In this document: positions 20,564-30,000 of the stretch, piece after piece | Position numbering within the stretch: the first letter of the stretch is position 1 | How the letters are laid out: every line of letters starts with the position of its first letter | Assembly (NCBI GenBank): GCA_012295275.1 | Contig: CM022679.1 | Coordinates: 27,968,164-27,998,163 of the forward strand | Direction of reading: 5' to 3' | Source of the DNA: Chrysomallon squamiferum | Lineage: Eukaryota; Mollusca; Gastropoda; Neomphalida; Peltospiridae | Length of the DNA stretch: 30,000 bases | Notes under the pieces: generated by a model | The model's input: the letters and a program-made list of their open reading frames with translations, nothing else | Database searches by the model: none | Told to the model about the DNA's origin: nothing | Translations under genes and position numbers: made by a program

Positions 20564-20632
20564 TCTAAAGCAGCATTGTAAATAAATTCAGTTTCTTCTG
20601 TTCGTACAAAAGATGTGGCTGTTTGACAGTGT

Positions 20633-20793
20633 GTGACGTCATTGTTTTCACCTGAACCCATCACTGTGCTGTGACGTCATTGTTTTCACCTGAACCCATC
20701 ACTGTGCTGTGACGTCACTGTTTTCACCTGAACCCATCACTGTGCTGTGACGTCACCGTTTCCTCCTGAACCCATCACTGTGCTGTGACGTTT
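20633..20793. repeat. 38-bp tandem repeat, 4.2 copies, each with a CRE palindrome
   Basis: Units start at 20633, 20671, 20709, 20747 and 20785 (partial), exactly 38 bases apart. Each complete unit begins GTGACGTCA and ends with CCCATCACTGTGCT. All four full units retain the TGACGTCA octamer, the consensus CRE bound by CREB/ATF proteins, while the middle of the unit varies (ATTGTTTTC, CTGTTTTC, CCGTTTCC). Confidence 0.96.
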
Positions 20794-21038
20794 TAATTTT
20801 ATTATTTTCTCTTTTTCCTTCAACTTGCTTTTCTTTTTTTTTGTTATTTCTTTTATTCTTCGTTTCTTTCTTTTCTCTTCTTTTTTCTTTTCATTCTTTA
20901 TTTCTGTACTTCATTATTTCTCCTTCTTTTATTCTTTCCCTCCTTCTTGCTTTTATTCAACATTTCTTTCTTTCCATCCTTTGTTTCTTCCTGGTTCATT
21001 ATTTTATTCGTTTTTTCATTTCTTTCTTTTATTTGTCA
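20794..21038. repeat. T- and CT-rich polypyrimidine stretch
   Basis: About 245 bases of TTTCTTTC-like sequence with few purines. Phe/Ser-rich open frames here are by-products. Confidence 0.8.
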
Positions 21039-21106
21039 ATCTCGGATCATGGCTCAATAATAAATGGCATCAGAAATTGAATTTAGTATCCCACTAGTAC
21101 TAACGC

Positions 21107-21169
21107 AATCTACATAATTAATTATAATACTATCTATAAGTATGTTTTGTAATCTACATAATTAATTAT
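21107..21169. repeat. Two copies of a 19-bp direct repeat, 44 bp apart
   Basis: AATCTACATAATTAATTAT at 21107-21125 and again at 21151-21169, identical over 19 bases. Both contain the TAATTAATTA core also found in the array at 21815-22312. Confidence 0.9.
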
Positions 21170-21814
21170 GTGTGTACAGACTGGTCTGTGATTTCCCTAA
21201 ACACTCACAGATCTGAGACTCACTTTCCCTTCATCTGCAGCTTACCCAGTCTGTGTATTCATCCATTTACCGATCTAAATAGTTGCTCTGTGAAATTATG
21301 AAAACTTGGAATTTTCAAATATTATGCTATCTTTGAAATGCCATGAAGTTCATGTAACTTTATATATTCTCGTAAATTTTATCGTTATATATAAAAAACG
21401 AATTCCAGTTTTTAATGTGAAAAATCATTGATGCCAGTAGACAACGAGTGCACGCCGCCCCGGTGCTTTTTCCATAATGACAACACGCTAAACAAACGAG
21501 GCAAGCAAAATATCTGTCAGATAATCATCCAGTTAAAAACAATATTTTCTATGTAATTTTCAGACGCAGTATTAATTATTTATCGATCAGAATATTATCA
21601 GTTTAAGGACGTAGAATATTTTTTATTTTCTTAGTCTATCGTTCAAGTCGTTTCACTTGTGAACAAAGGAAGCCAAAGATTAGATAGATTTAAACTATGA
21701 ATCGTTAAAAACATAAATTTATTTAGCAACAGTTTGAGAGTACAAGTTTTTATCTGTAGGGGATTTATAATCCAGAAATTTGGTCATGAGCCAGAGAGAG
21801 AAGAGAATGTATTG
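21170..21814. other. Unique spacer
   Basis: Single-copy looking DNA with one GC-richer spot (GTGCACGCCGCCCCGGTGC, about 21448-21466). No gene is recognised. Confidence 0.6.
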
Positions 21815-22312
21815 TTGCATGTCAGATAATTTATTATAGATAAGAGTGTGGTGTTAGTATGTTAGATAATTAATTATAGATAAGAGTGTGGTGTTAGTAT
21901 GTTAGATAATTAATTATAGATAAGAGTGTATAGTGTTAGTATGTTAGATAATTATAGATGAGAGTGTGGTGTTAGTATGTTAGATAATTAATTATATATA
22001 AGAGTGTATAGTGTTAGTATGTTAGATAATTAATTATATATAAGAGAGTATGGTGTTAGTGTGTTAGATAATTAATTATAGATAAGAGTGTATAGTGTTA
22101 GTATGTTAGATAATTAATTATAGATAAGAGTGTGGTGTTAGTATGTTAGATAATTAATTATAGATAAGAGTGTATAGTGTTAGTATGTTAGATAATTATA
22201 GATGAGAGTGTGGTGTTAGTATGTTAGATAATTAATTATATATAAGAGAGTATGGTGTTAGTGTGTTAGATAATTAATTATAGATAAGAGTGTATAATGT
22301 TAGTATGTTAGA
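21815..22312. repeat. 36-42-bp tandem repeat, about 12 copies, with duplicated block
   Basis: Each unit starts GTTAGTATGTTAGATAATT. Unit lengths from 21853 are 40, 42, 36, 42, 42, 42, then 40, 42, 36, 42, 42. Length and sequence variants (GATGAGAG in the 36-mers, GAGAGTATGG, GTTAGTGTG) recur in the same order, so a block of six units was duplicated and one 42-mer lost from the second copy. Most units carry two AGATAA (GATA-factor type) sites flanking TAATTAATTA. Confidence 0.96.
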
Positions 22313-23102
22313 AGTGACGTCATAACCGTCATACAGTTTTCCATTTTCTTATTTATATTTTATTCACTTATTCTTTAACTGTTGATAATTTTCATTTGTT
22401 CATTCATTTACGCTGCATAGTTAAGTTCACCACATTTTTTTTTCTAAAGATAAATATTAAATAATCCTGACATGCATATCGCTAACATAAAGTGAAAATA
22501 CAGCACTGCCTCTCGGTATGTTATTACTGCTCGTATTTGTTTGAAAACAGATGTTTATTATCATCTCCCTGCAAACAAAACTGATAAAAAAAGAAAAAAA
22601 AGAAAAAAGCATTGAGCTTTTTCTGGAACTGGAAAAAACATCCATCCTGACACGTCGGGGAACTGATCTGCGACACGTCACGTGCTTCCTGTTCTTGTTG
22701 GGCAAACTGTTTAAACTTACGAGTTAATTATTTATAAATTGATTCATTCACTGACACTCTCCAGTTCTAAAGCTAAAACGCATGCAGAACTGTAACAAAA
22801 GTAAGTGAAAATTTCCGGTGTTCATGACAAGCCAGTATGTTCTTGGATAATAGGCTCTGGTACCACGTTTTACAGAAGCATTGAGAGCCGGTACTTTGTA
22901 ACGGTATTCAATACTGACAGAAAGAAAAAATAGAGAAAGTTAATTATGTTGTTATTAGATATGCTTTAACTATATAATTTTATTGTATTTGTGAGTTCGG
23001 ATAATTTCCACATCCCGCTTTCCCGCTGATTCAAAAAATATACCACACGACTGAAAAAGATTTAAAATAATGATATTTTTAATTCAGTGTGTAAAATACT
23101 GT
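22313..23102. other. Unique spacer, begins with a CRE octamer
   Basis: TGACGTCA lies at 22315-22322, just where the array stops. An A/G-rich stretch is at about 22585-22608 and CACGTG at 22679. The 82-codon minus frame at 22457-22705 has no recognisable domain. Confidence 0.55.
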
Positions 23103-23674
<572 letters not shown>

Positions 23675-23825
23675 ACACACACATACACACACATGTATAT
23701 ATACATACATACATACACACACATACATACATGCATGCATACATACATACACACACATACATGCATGCATGCATACGCACAAACACACTCACAGGCATAC
23801 ATATATACATATGCAAAAACACACC
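23675..23825. repeat. (CA)n/(CATA)n/(CATG)n compound microsatellite
   Basis: CACACACATACACAC with CATACATA and GCATGCAT segments. It lies about 100 bases from a SINE-like element, as at 3811-4160. Confidence 0.93.
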
Positions 23826-23929
23826 CTTGCCAATAGCTAGCAAAAACAAACGCAAACAATACAGAAAAGTAACAATATAAAAAATACTTGATGAGAGTAA
23901 ATGAAAAAAAAAAATGGTAGTCTTCTGTG

Positions 23930-23995
23930 TTATGGATCGATCCTACGACCTTTTGTATCCCAATACGAAAACGCATCTACTCGACCATTTAGTGA
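23930..23995 (-). mobile_element. tRNA-derived SINE head, both Pol III boxes intact
   Basis: On the minus strand TGGTCGAGTAG (23987 down to 23977) matches the A-box TRGYNNARNNG at every position, and GATCGATCC (23942 down to 23934) matches the B-box GWTCRANNC at every position. They are 34 bases apart, the spacing of a normal tRNA gene. TTTT-C-GTAT and ATAC-AAAA lie between as an anticodon-like arm. T-stem pairing is broken at two positions, so I read it as a SINE remnant rather than a functional tRNA. An A-run (T on minus) follows beyond the B-box. Confidence 0.65.
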
Positions 23996-24170
23996 TTAAT
24001 TTTGTCAATAATTTTGTCCGAAATCATTTCAGTTAGCCTGGCAATGTGATTAGGTGGCAGGAGATGAAAGAGTTAAATTGTGGCTAATTTTATGCCAAAT
24101 TTTGATTAATTCATACCATATTCTTTGAAGCTTGTGAATGGAGATAATTTGGATGAATTAATAAAATTAG

Positions 24171-24361
24171 ATTCGTGTGGATGCCCTTGTCCGTCAATGC
24201 GCGAAAAGCTTCTCCAACGCACGATTACAGCCGAAGTGGATCACTCGTGTTTCTCCGCTTGGAAGGTCAAGTGTGACGGAAATTAACGACACTGAAAGCG
24301 TACTCGTAATACTACACAATGTAACGCATGAAAGTAGCCTAACCACGGTTCTTTGTGGTCG
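24171..24361 (+). other. Non-repetitive open segment, exon candidate, weak
   Basis: A 62-codon frame from ATG 24177 has balanced composition (ends VTHESSLTTVLCGR) and the DNA is visibly richer in GC and CpG than its flanks. CG/GTGAAG at 24361-24367 could be a donor, but the upstream AG at 24169-24170 lacks a pyrimidine tract. A 93-codon minus frame (24194-24475) is just as protein-like, so even the strand is uncertain. No domain is recognised. Confidence 0.12.
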
Positions 24362-24760
24362 GTGAAGAGTTTTAGAAAAACGGAAGAGAACAAAATTTAT
24401 CGAGGTTTTCTTGTCTTTTTTTGTTTTGTTTTTTTTCTTTGTCCATCTCGCGATAAAATTCAAATCGATCTGCACTACGAATCAGAACGGGAATATTATT
24501 TTATCAGTTAATTAATCTTTTGAAAAGTGATTACATTATCTGATAACTGGAGTACTGCTGACACTGGCCACATAATCGAGACAGTTAACTTAATGAAGAG
24601 AAAGTTTTCAAATTTCCATAACTTGAATCCCGCAGCTAACGGATTTGTTTTCGGTGCTTGGTGGATTTTTTATGACAGACGTAATCAACAACATGCTTTC
24701 CTTTTCGTGATAGATTTTTGTTTTCTTCGTTTGTTTGTTTGGGGATTTTTTTTTATGTGC
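24362..24760. other. Unique spacer
   Basis: T-rich at 24408-24440. A plus frame from 24527 begins with varied residues (LSDNWSTADTGH) before entering the GT repeat. No splice context supports it. Confidence 0.5.
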
Positions 24761-24773
24761 GTGTGTTTGTTTG

Positions 24774-24819
<46 letters not shown>
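24761..24819. repeat. (GT)n microsatellite
   Basis: GTGTTTGTTTGTG leading into about 20 pure GT units. Confidence 0.95.
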
Positions 24820-24820
<1 letters not shown>

Positions 24821-24928
24821 CTGTTTATTTGTTTTACTGATATATATCTACAACAAAATTGTTATTTGTTTTACTTCTTTTAAAAACATATATACATAGG
24901 TTATTCAAATAGATGAACATAAGTCAGT

Positions 24929-24969
24929 ATACACACACATACATACACACACACATACACATACATACA

Positions 24970-25001
<32 letters not shown>

Positions 25002-25106
25002 TACATACACATACACACATACACATACACACATACATACACACACACATACACACACACGCATACATACACATACACACACATACACACACACATACAC
25101 ACACAC
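24929..25106. repeat. (CA)n/(CATA)n compound microsatellite
   Basis: About 178 bases of CACA and CATA units. The four low-complexity frames on both strands are by-products. Confidence 0.95.
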
Positions 25107-25715
25107 TGATCAGTGAGGTATGGCTATTAAACCCTGTTTCTGATCGGCGATTACGAAAAATATCGATCGTATTCGGCTTTGTTCGGAAACCTTGCTTATC
25201 ATTAATAAGATCAGCCGACTCAATCTACATAAATAAAATGGTCTAACTCTGACGTCATCTGAATTGATGCAGGGTTATACGCTTGTCTAAAGTTCGTGGG
25301 ATTCTGGGATCGATTAATCATTCTGATGATGCGTGCCTCAGTAATTCAATAGCAAGTACGTTTTTATGTTTTTACTTCCTCACAAAATATCGTGAAGATT
25401 AATCTGAGTCACAGACAGGCGTGCACTCACCGAGCCACCCACATCTGTCCTGATTAACTTGCATTCTTTTCATTAAAAAAACGTCATATCGTCTTTCTAA
25501 GTAGAATTAATCATAACTAATTTGTGAAATACAAAACTATGAGGTTGATAGACAGCTTGCGTCCAAATTTTTATTTTATCATTTTGTGTTACGTCTTCAG
25601 AAAAGAAATGAGTAATAATAACAAACTCTGTTACCTTGTTTACTTCTTTCTTTTCCTATTTTTTGTGATTCCTGCTGCTATTTTACAAAGTCTAAATATT
25701 TATACGAATATATAG
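25107..25715. other. Unique spacer with weak tRNA-like echoes
   Basis: TGACGTCA lies at 25250-25257. TGGTCTAACTC (25239-25249) and GATCGATTA (25308-25316) are near-matches to A and B boxes on the plus strand. A D-arm-like TGGCTCGGTGA lies on minus at 25437-25427. None forms a full element, so they are recorded only as possible old SINE debris. Confidence 0.35.
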
Positions 25716-25802
25716 GCATACATACATATATACATACAGGCATACACACACACATACATACATACATACATACATACATACATACATACATACATACATA
25801 CA

Positions 25803-25836
<34 letters not shown>

Positions 25837-25898
25837 CATACATACATACACACATACATACATATATACATACATACACATACACACATACACACACT
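25716..25898. repeat. (CATA)n microsatellite
   Basis: About 180 bases, almost pure CATA in the middle with CACA and TATA variants at the ends. Confidence 0.96.
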
Positions 25899-26452
25899 TA
25901 AACACATGTGCCACTCTCTAAGACTGCTAAAACATTTACACACATGTATCATTGTTATGAGCTGTGAGATGTCTGTGCATACACATCTGTTAACAAGTCA
26001 ACAAGAAACTCTTGTGTTGTTTATTTATTGTGTTTTTGTGTTTGTCTTTTGTTTCCTAACGCACCACCTCGTGTTGTTAAATGATACGAGTTTTTATGAA
26101 TGTACGAACGACTTCTAAATGTCTCTCTGTGCCTACGTGTATCTGCCTCTCTAGATCCACTACGTCATTCTGACGCTGAATGATTGATTTAATGAAGACT
26201 AGAACGAAATAGCCTCAGTTTGACTGCATACGTACTACAACTATCGTCTTTTAGTTCGTTTTATGTCCGTCTTTATTATCTTCATTGCCTTCGATTAAAA
26301 ATAGAGAAGAGAGTATTGTATCGTTTCAGGAAAATTAATCGAAAGTCGGATACTGTCAGAGATATGGCTTCAAAGTTTGACGTAATGGTCTTGTTAAAAT
26401 TCAGGAACTGTATTCATTCGTAAAGTTCAGTATGTTTCTGAATATTGATATT

Positions 26453-26455
<3 letters not shown>
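25899..26455. other. Unique spacer
   Basis: Short open frames at 25906-26118 and 26220-26423 have no recognisable domain or splice context. No gene is called. Confidence 0.55.

Positions 26456-26539
<84 letters not shown>
26456..26539. repeat. (GA)n microsatellite
   Basis: Pure GA run of about 84 bases. Confidence 0.97.
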
Positions 26540-26541
<2 letters not shown>

Positions 26542-26718
26542 AACCTACGATTATGACAGGAAATATAAGAACAAAAGAGAAGAAAAGTAGGCAAAACTGA
26601 ATGATGCTTTAGCATTATAACAAACTGGGTAGCGACACTAAAAGGGTTAATGGACCACGTGATTCCGAGTCAAGCCAGGGCAGCTTTAGTAGGGTAGTAG
26701 TCAACAAACAGTTGAAAT

Positions 26719-27021
26719 TCATTTACTTGCCCTCCGACCCGACAGCCGACACTCTTTTGAAAGCAGTGACGCCTGGTGGCAGCGAGACAAAGTCAGCGAG
26801 CTGTGACTGATGGGATGTCGACTACACAAATAATAAACTAAGAAGAAAGTAATCAAGCGTGGAACCTCGTTCTGTAATAGGAATGTCGTGAAAGAGCTGG
26901 GTGTAACGACTGACTTCAAGATAAGCGTGACCGAGAAAGTTTGCCACTGGTTTGCTGGAGTTATTTTTGTAAAACACATGTAGTGAGCGCCGTGCTGGGT
27001 CGAAAGAGTGCGGCTCATCAT
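26719..27021 (-). other. Open segment with acceptor- and donor-like ends, weak
   Basis: A 100-codon minus frame of mixed composition lies in the most GC- and CpG-rich spacer of this part (26640-27060). On minus, GTCATTTTCAG ends near 27039 like a 3' splice site, and CAA/GTAAAT follows the frame near 26726 like a donor. An in-frame TAA immediately precedes the first ATG, so it could only be a first coding exon. A hydrophobic stretch (RLITFFLVYYLCS) is visible. No family is recognised and chance is the likelier explanation. Confidence 0.12.
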
Positions 27022-27067
27022 TTACACCGAGACACTGAAAATGACTTCACGTTCAAACCAGAAAATG

Positions 27068-27172
27068 TACACATACACACGTACACAGAGAGAGATATAG
27101 ACACACACACAGACACAGACTGGCACACATACAAACCACAAACACAGAGAGAGGAAGAGACACAGATACACC

Positions 27173-27241
<69 letters not shown>

Positions 27242-27256
27242 CATACACATACATAC
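27068..27256. repeat. Impure then pure (CA)n microsatellite
   Basis: CACA, CAGA and GAGA mixtures from 27068 run into a pure CA stretch (about 27176-27240), ending in CATACATAC. Confidence 0.93.
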
Positions 27257-27938
27257 GAACCTGAAATCTTGTTTATAAAATAAATACAACAAATGACTTG
27301 TAGAGATTCCATCATCAGAATGAAGACATCAACATTTAGAAATTTTTCAATCTGCAATAAAATGTTTACAGACCCTAACATCGATCTCATCTCACTATTT
27401 CGTTTTGTTCTGTTCTGCGCGTTCTCTTGAATGCTTCTAAACTTTTATGTAACATGTAAGTCTATCGTGTAAATTTAATGATAGGCCCTACACCTTAATT
27501 ATACTTGAAAAAAAGCCTGATGCGTCAAAAAAGTGGTATCAGAAATCTCCTTTAGGCAGACAACAGTTTTAATGTGGAAGACATTCTACACTGACTGTGT
27601 GTCTCTAGTTTTTAATAAGATTTTTAGTACGTGATGTGTTTGACAAAGTGAAGTAATATTAACACCGTCTTCTCACTTACACGATATTTGTCAGTGCGCA
27701 GCCAAGTCGTGCAATCATCCTGCTATCACTAATATCTGTCTCAGCTAGAGTGCTGATGTGACTTGATGTACCCGTTCTAAACAGTGCTCAGAAGTTTAGC
27801 CATGAACAGACACGTAAAGAAATCAGTTACTGTGTTTTGCTGTTCGTGTGTGCGAGAGTTGTGTGAGTGTGCGCGTTTTTCTCATTTTTCTTCATTTTGG
27901 TCTGTTTCTCCATAAGTATAGTGTCATGAATATACGGA
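27257..27938. other. Unique spacer
   Basis: Single-copy looking DNA with several CpGs near 27660-27720. No gene, RNA or element recognised. Confidence 0.6.
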
Positions 27939-28122
27939 TGTGTGCGTATGTCTGTGTGTCTGTGTGTCTGTGTGTCTATGCATGTATCTATCTATGTATG
28001 TATGTATATATGTATGTATATATATGTACGTATATATGTATATGTAAATGTATATATACGTATGTGTGTATGTTTGTGCAAATGTATATGTACGTATGTG
28101 GTTGCATATATGTAAGCGTACA
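27939..28122. repeat. TGTC/TATG/TATA low-complexity tract
   Basis: TGTGTGTCTGTG, CTATCTATG and TATGTATATATG units with moderate interruptions. Confidence 0.8.
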
Positions 28123-28206
28123 TACAGATATTTTAATTAACGATCAGTTTAAATATGTATTGCTAGCTAGCGACCAAAACTAAGTTAAGTTATTATTATT
28201 TGACTG

Positions 28207-28230
28207 TTTTTGTTGTTGTTGTTGTTGTTG
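28207..28230. repeat. (GTT)n short tract
   Basis: Seven GTT units. Confidence 0.9.
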
Positions 28231-28994
28231 CTTGATTAATATGTTTTCTCTTGAAACTGAAATTTTATGTGCAAAATAAATATTTATAAAGTAGTTTTGT
28301 ATTTTAGCCAAAAAAACAGACTGACACAGGGACATACAGACAAAGAAAATATTAAGTTATAGAAATCACATTCAGTTGAGAACGATAAGAAAGAAGACGT
28401 GACTGCCTCGCGTATAACCAGGGAAGAAAACGATAAAGAAATGTATTCAATAGCAGCAGACAGACAGATAGATGCTCGAACGGATAAAGCGATTAGTGTT
28501 AATTCTAGACACAACAAACCTAATTATGTTTACACCAGGTCATCAACCTCACATCTCAGAAGCGACATCTTCTTCCAAAATTGACTGACCTTTGCGCTGA
28601 GCGTTTTAATCGTCTGTACCCCCTCGAGCTTTCCTAATGCATAATTAATCCATCGCACCAAGTACCTGGCATATGATGAACGAAAACAAGGTCGTCGTTA
28701 CCTGATAGCATTCCTGGGGCGTACTTTGTAACAGAGACATTAAAACGCGATAAAGTTACGATACCTTGCAATGTTAAACAAATAACCACTGATGTTTTAG
28801 TTTACTCGAAATTCTATATTTTCTTCTAAAATATAGTTACAATGAGATGGAAAGAAACTCTCGCTTCTTTCTTGCGACTCAAACGTGCAAGCATCACGTA
28901 AGATTTTCAAACACTATAACCAGCGTTCATGACAGCAAGAACACTGAGGAAATGAGGCAACTGTCTCATACCGAAATTGACGATTTTTATTATT
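28231..28994. other. Unique spacer
   Basis: AT-rich, with a 28399-28584 plus frame and a 28284-28517 minus frame overlapping each other. Neither has a recognisable domain. No gene is called. Confidence 0.55.
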
Positions 28995-29013
28995 ATTATA
29001 TATAAATATATAC

Positions 29014-29110
<97 letters not shown>
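28995..29110. repeat. (TA)n microsatellite, about 110 bp
   Basis: ATTATTATTA leads into TATA with three TATACATATA interruptions, two on the left and one near the middle. Self-complementary throughout. Confidence 0.96.
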
Positions 29111-29112
<2 letters not shown>

Positions 29113-29749
29113 AGTTTGCGCCTTTCAAGTTTGTTTGCCCCTCGTACAAATTGCTATGCCCCGCTCCGCTCGACGATTAAATGTTTTTGTCTCATTTGAA
29201 GAAGAGTCTGTCACGACGTTAGTTGTGTCTGTATGCAGACTATTTTAGAGAATCTGTGTCTCAGTTAACACAAGTAATCCGAGGTCTGATACTAGCCTGT
29301 TTGCTCTCTCGTTATTTCAGAAGTAAATAAAAGTATGTTTAACACATAACTGACATTCAAGTACACAGAGATGTTGTGAACTGAATATATATTTATTTAT
29401 TTATAAGCTAAAAGGTATATAAAGCCTAAAATAGACTTTTATTATTATGCTTTTGCCGTATTTTATTTTGCATAACGACCACCTTTAAATACTTCATGTA
29501 CATAATTACATTGTTCACGTGTTATCATTAAGGGGGGGGGGCGTCTTGTACATTTTAAAACTGGATTCTTACTGATTATAGGACGGAGGTGACTTCGTGC
29601 AGATACATGTCAGAGCACAGAAAAGTCACAACCTATGCGTTATCTATAAACTGTTCTAATAGACCTTTCCTTTACTCCCATTGGCGTCTCTGTTTTCTTA
29701 CGTTTTATTTATATAGCAGTTGTAAAGTACATCACACACGTGTCACTGA
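29111..29749. other. Unique spacer with TATA-like box and G10 run
   Basis: A good TATA-like GGTATATAAAGCC is centred on 29416-29424 (plus) and a run of ten G sits at 29532-29541. CACGTG occurs at 29516 and 29737. No downstream open frame supports a promoter. Confidence 0.4.
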
Positions 29750-29760
29750 CAGACAGATAT

Positions 29761-29912
29761 CTGTGTGTATGTCTGTGTGTGTGTCTATGTCTGTGTGTGT
29801 GCATGTGTGTATATGTGTGTGTCTGTGTGTCAGTGTCTGCGTGTGTATATGTGTGTGTCTGTGTGTGTGTCTGGGTGTGTCTGCGTGTTGTCTGTGTGTG
29901 TATGTGTGTGTA

Positions 29913-29956
<44 letters not shown>
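29761..29956. repeat. (TG)n/(TGTC)n compound microsatellite
   Basis: TGTGTCTGTG and TATGTGTG mixtures ending in about 17 pure TG units. The low-complexity frames on both strands are by-products. Confidence 0.95.
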
Positions 29957-29960
<4 letters not shown>

Positions 29961-30000
29961 CATACAAAGCACATTATAACACTGAAAACTCGTCAGATGT

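Noticed and set aside
21815-22312. CRISPR-like array
   Set aside because: Whole units are near-identical tandem copies; no spacers.
25239-25316. tRNA gene or SINE on plus strand
   Set aside because: A- and B-box near-matches are 58 bases apart and each has a mismatch; no cloverleaf arms can be drawn.
25380-25440. tRNA-like D-arm on minus strand (TGGCTCGGTGA)
   Set aside because: Only 9 of 11 A-box positions match and the expected B-box is absent at tRNA spacing.
29416-29424. Promoter at TATATAAAG
   Set aside because: Surrounding DNA is rich in TA and TTTA, and no downstream open frame or initiator supports it.
29532-29541. G-quadruplex from the ten-G run
   Set aside because: A single run of ten G without further G tracts nearby is not a standard four-tract motif.

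Overview
This window looks like non-coding nuclear DNA from an animal: an intergenic or long-intron stretch dominated by simple-sequence and tandem repeats. By my own tally roughly a third of the 30 kb is recognisable repeat. There are no bacterial-style gene blocks, operons, ribosome binding sites, rRNAs or intact tRNAs. The base composition is AT-rich by eye, with CpGs retained in the unique stretches. The repeat mix is long (CT/GA)n, (CATA/TATG)n, (CATC)n, degenerate CTA/GTA tracts, several minisatellites, and decayed tRNA-derived SINE-like pieces with Pol III A and B boxes. Repeat-rich lophotrochozoan genomes (molluscs and relatives) look like this, but that assignment is inference and cannot be proved from this sequence.

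Layout. 1-1800: degenerate GTA tract, long (CT)n, poly-T and one weak candidate exon. 1801-2951: a 43-bp minisatellite with a 170-bp higher-order period. 2952-4300: two tRNA-SINE-like pieces around a (CA/CATA)n tract. 4303-6900: unique DNA with an E-box/TATA cluster, (AAAT)n, (CT)n, and a 78-nt near-perfect hairpin at 5966-6043. 7170-8940: poly-A, GA and CT tracts, a CTA tract, and a CpG-bearing unique block with a perfect GTCACGTGAC palindrome. 9677-10280: (CATC)n. 10341-11329: 26-bp minisatellite. 12291-14280: TATG and two long CTA tracts. 14574-14970: 56-bp array. 15030-15500: TTTA, AAT and GTA tracts. 15824-15928: 22-bp array. 16486-17369: 15-bp array of mostly alternating purine-pyrimidine units, followed directly by a 29-bp array to about 17600. 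18261-20563: CT, ATT, GTA and CA tracts. 20633-20793: a 38-bp array carrying a CRE palindrome in every unit. 21815-22312: a 36-42-bp array with GATA and TAATTA motifs and a duplicated six-unit block. 23103-30000: GA, CATA, GT, CA and TA tracts with unique spacers, one good tRNA-SINE remnant at 23930-23995, and two weak ORF-bearing segments.

Coding content. I support no protein-coding gene. The longest open frames lie inside tandem repeats whose periods (tetranucleotide read as 12, and 15) keep frames open on both strands, so they are not evidence of genes. Three non-repetitive open segments (1489-1658 minus, 24171-24361 plus, 26719-27021 minus) are listed as low-confidence exon candidates only. 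I found no new multi-gene system. The most unusual signals are the structured tandem arrays, the phased CRE array and the isolated long hairpin.
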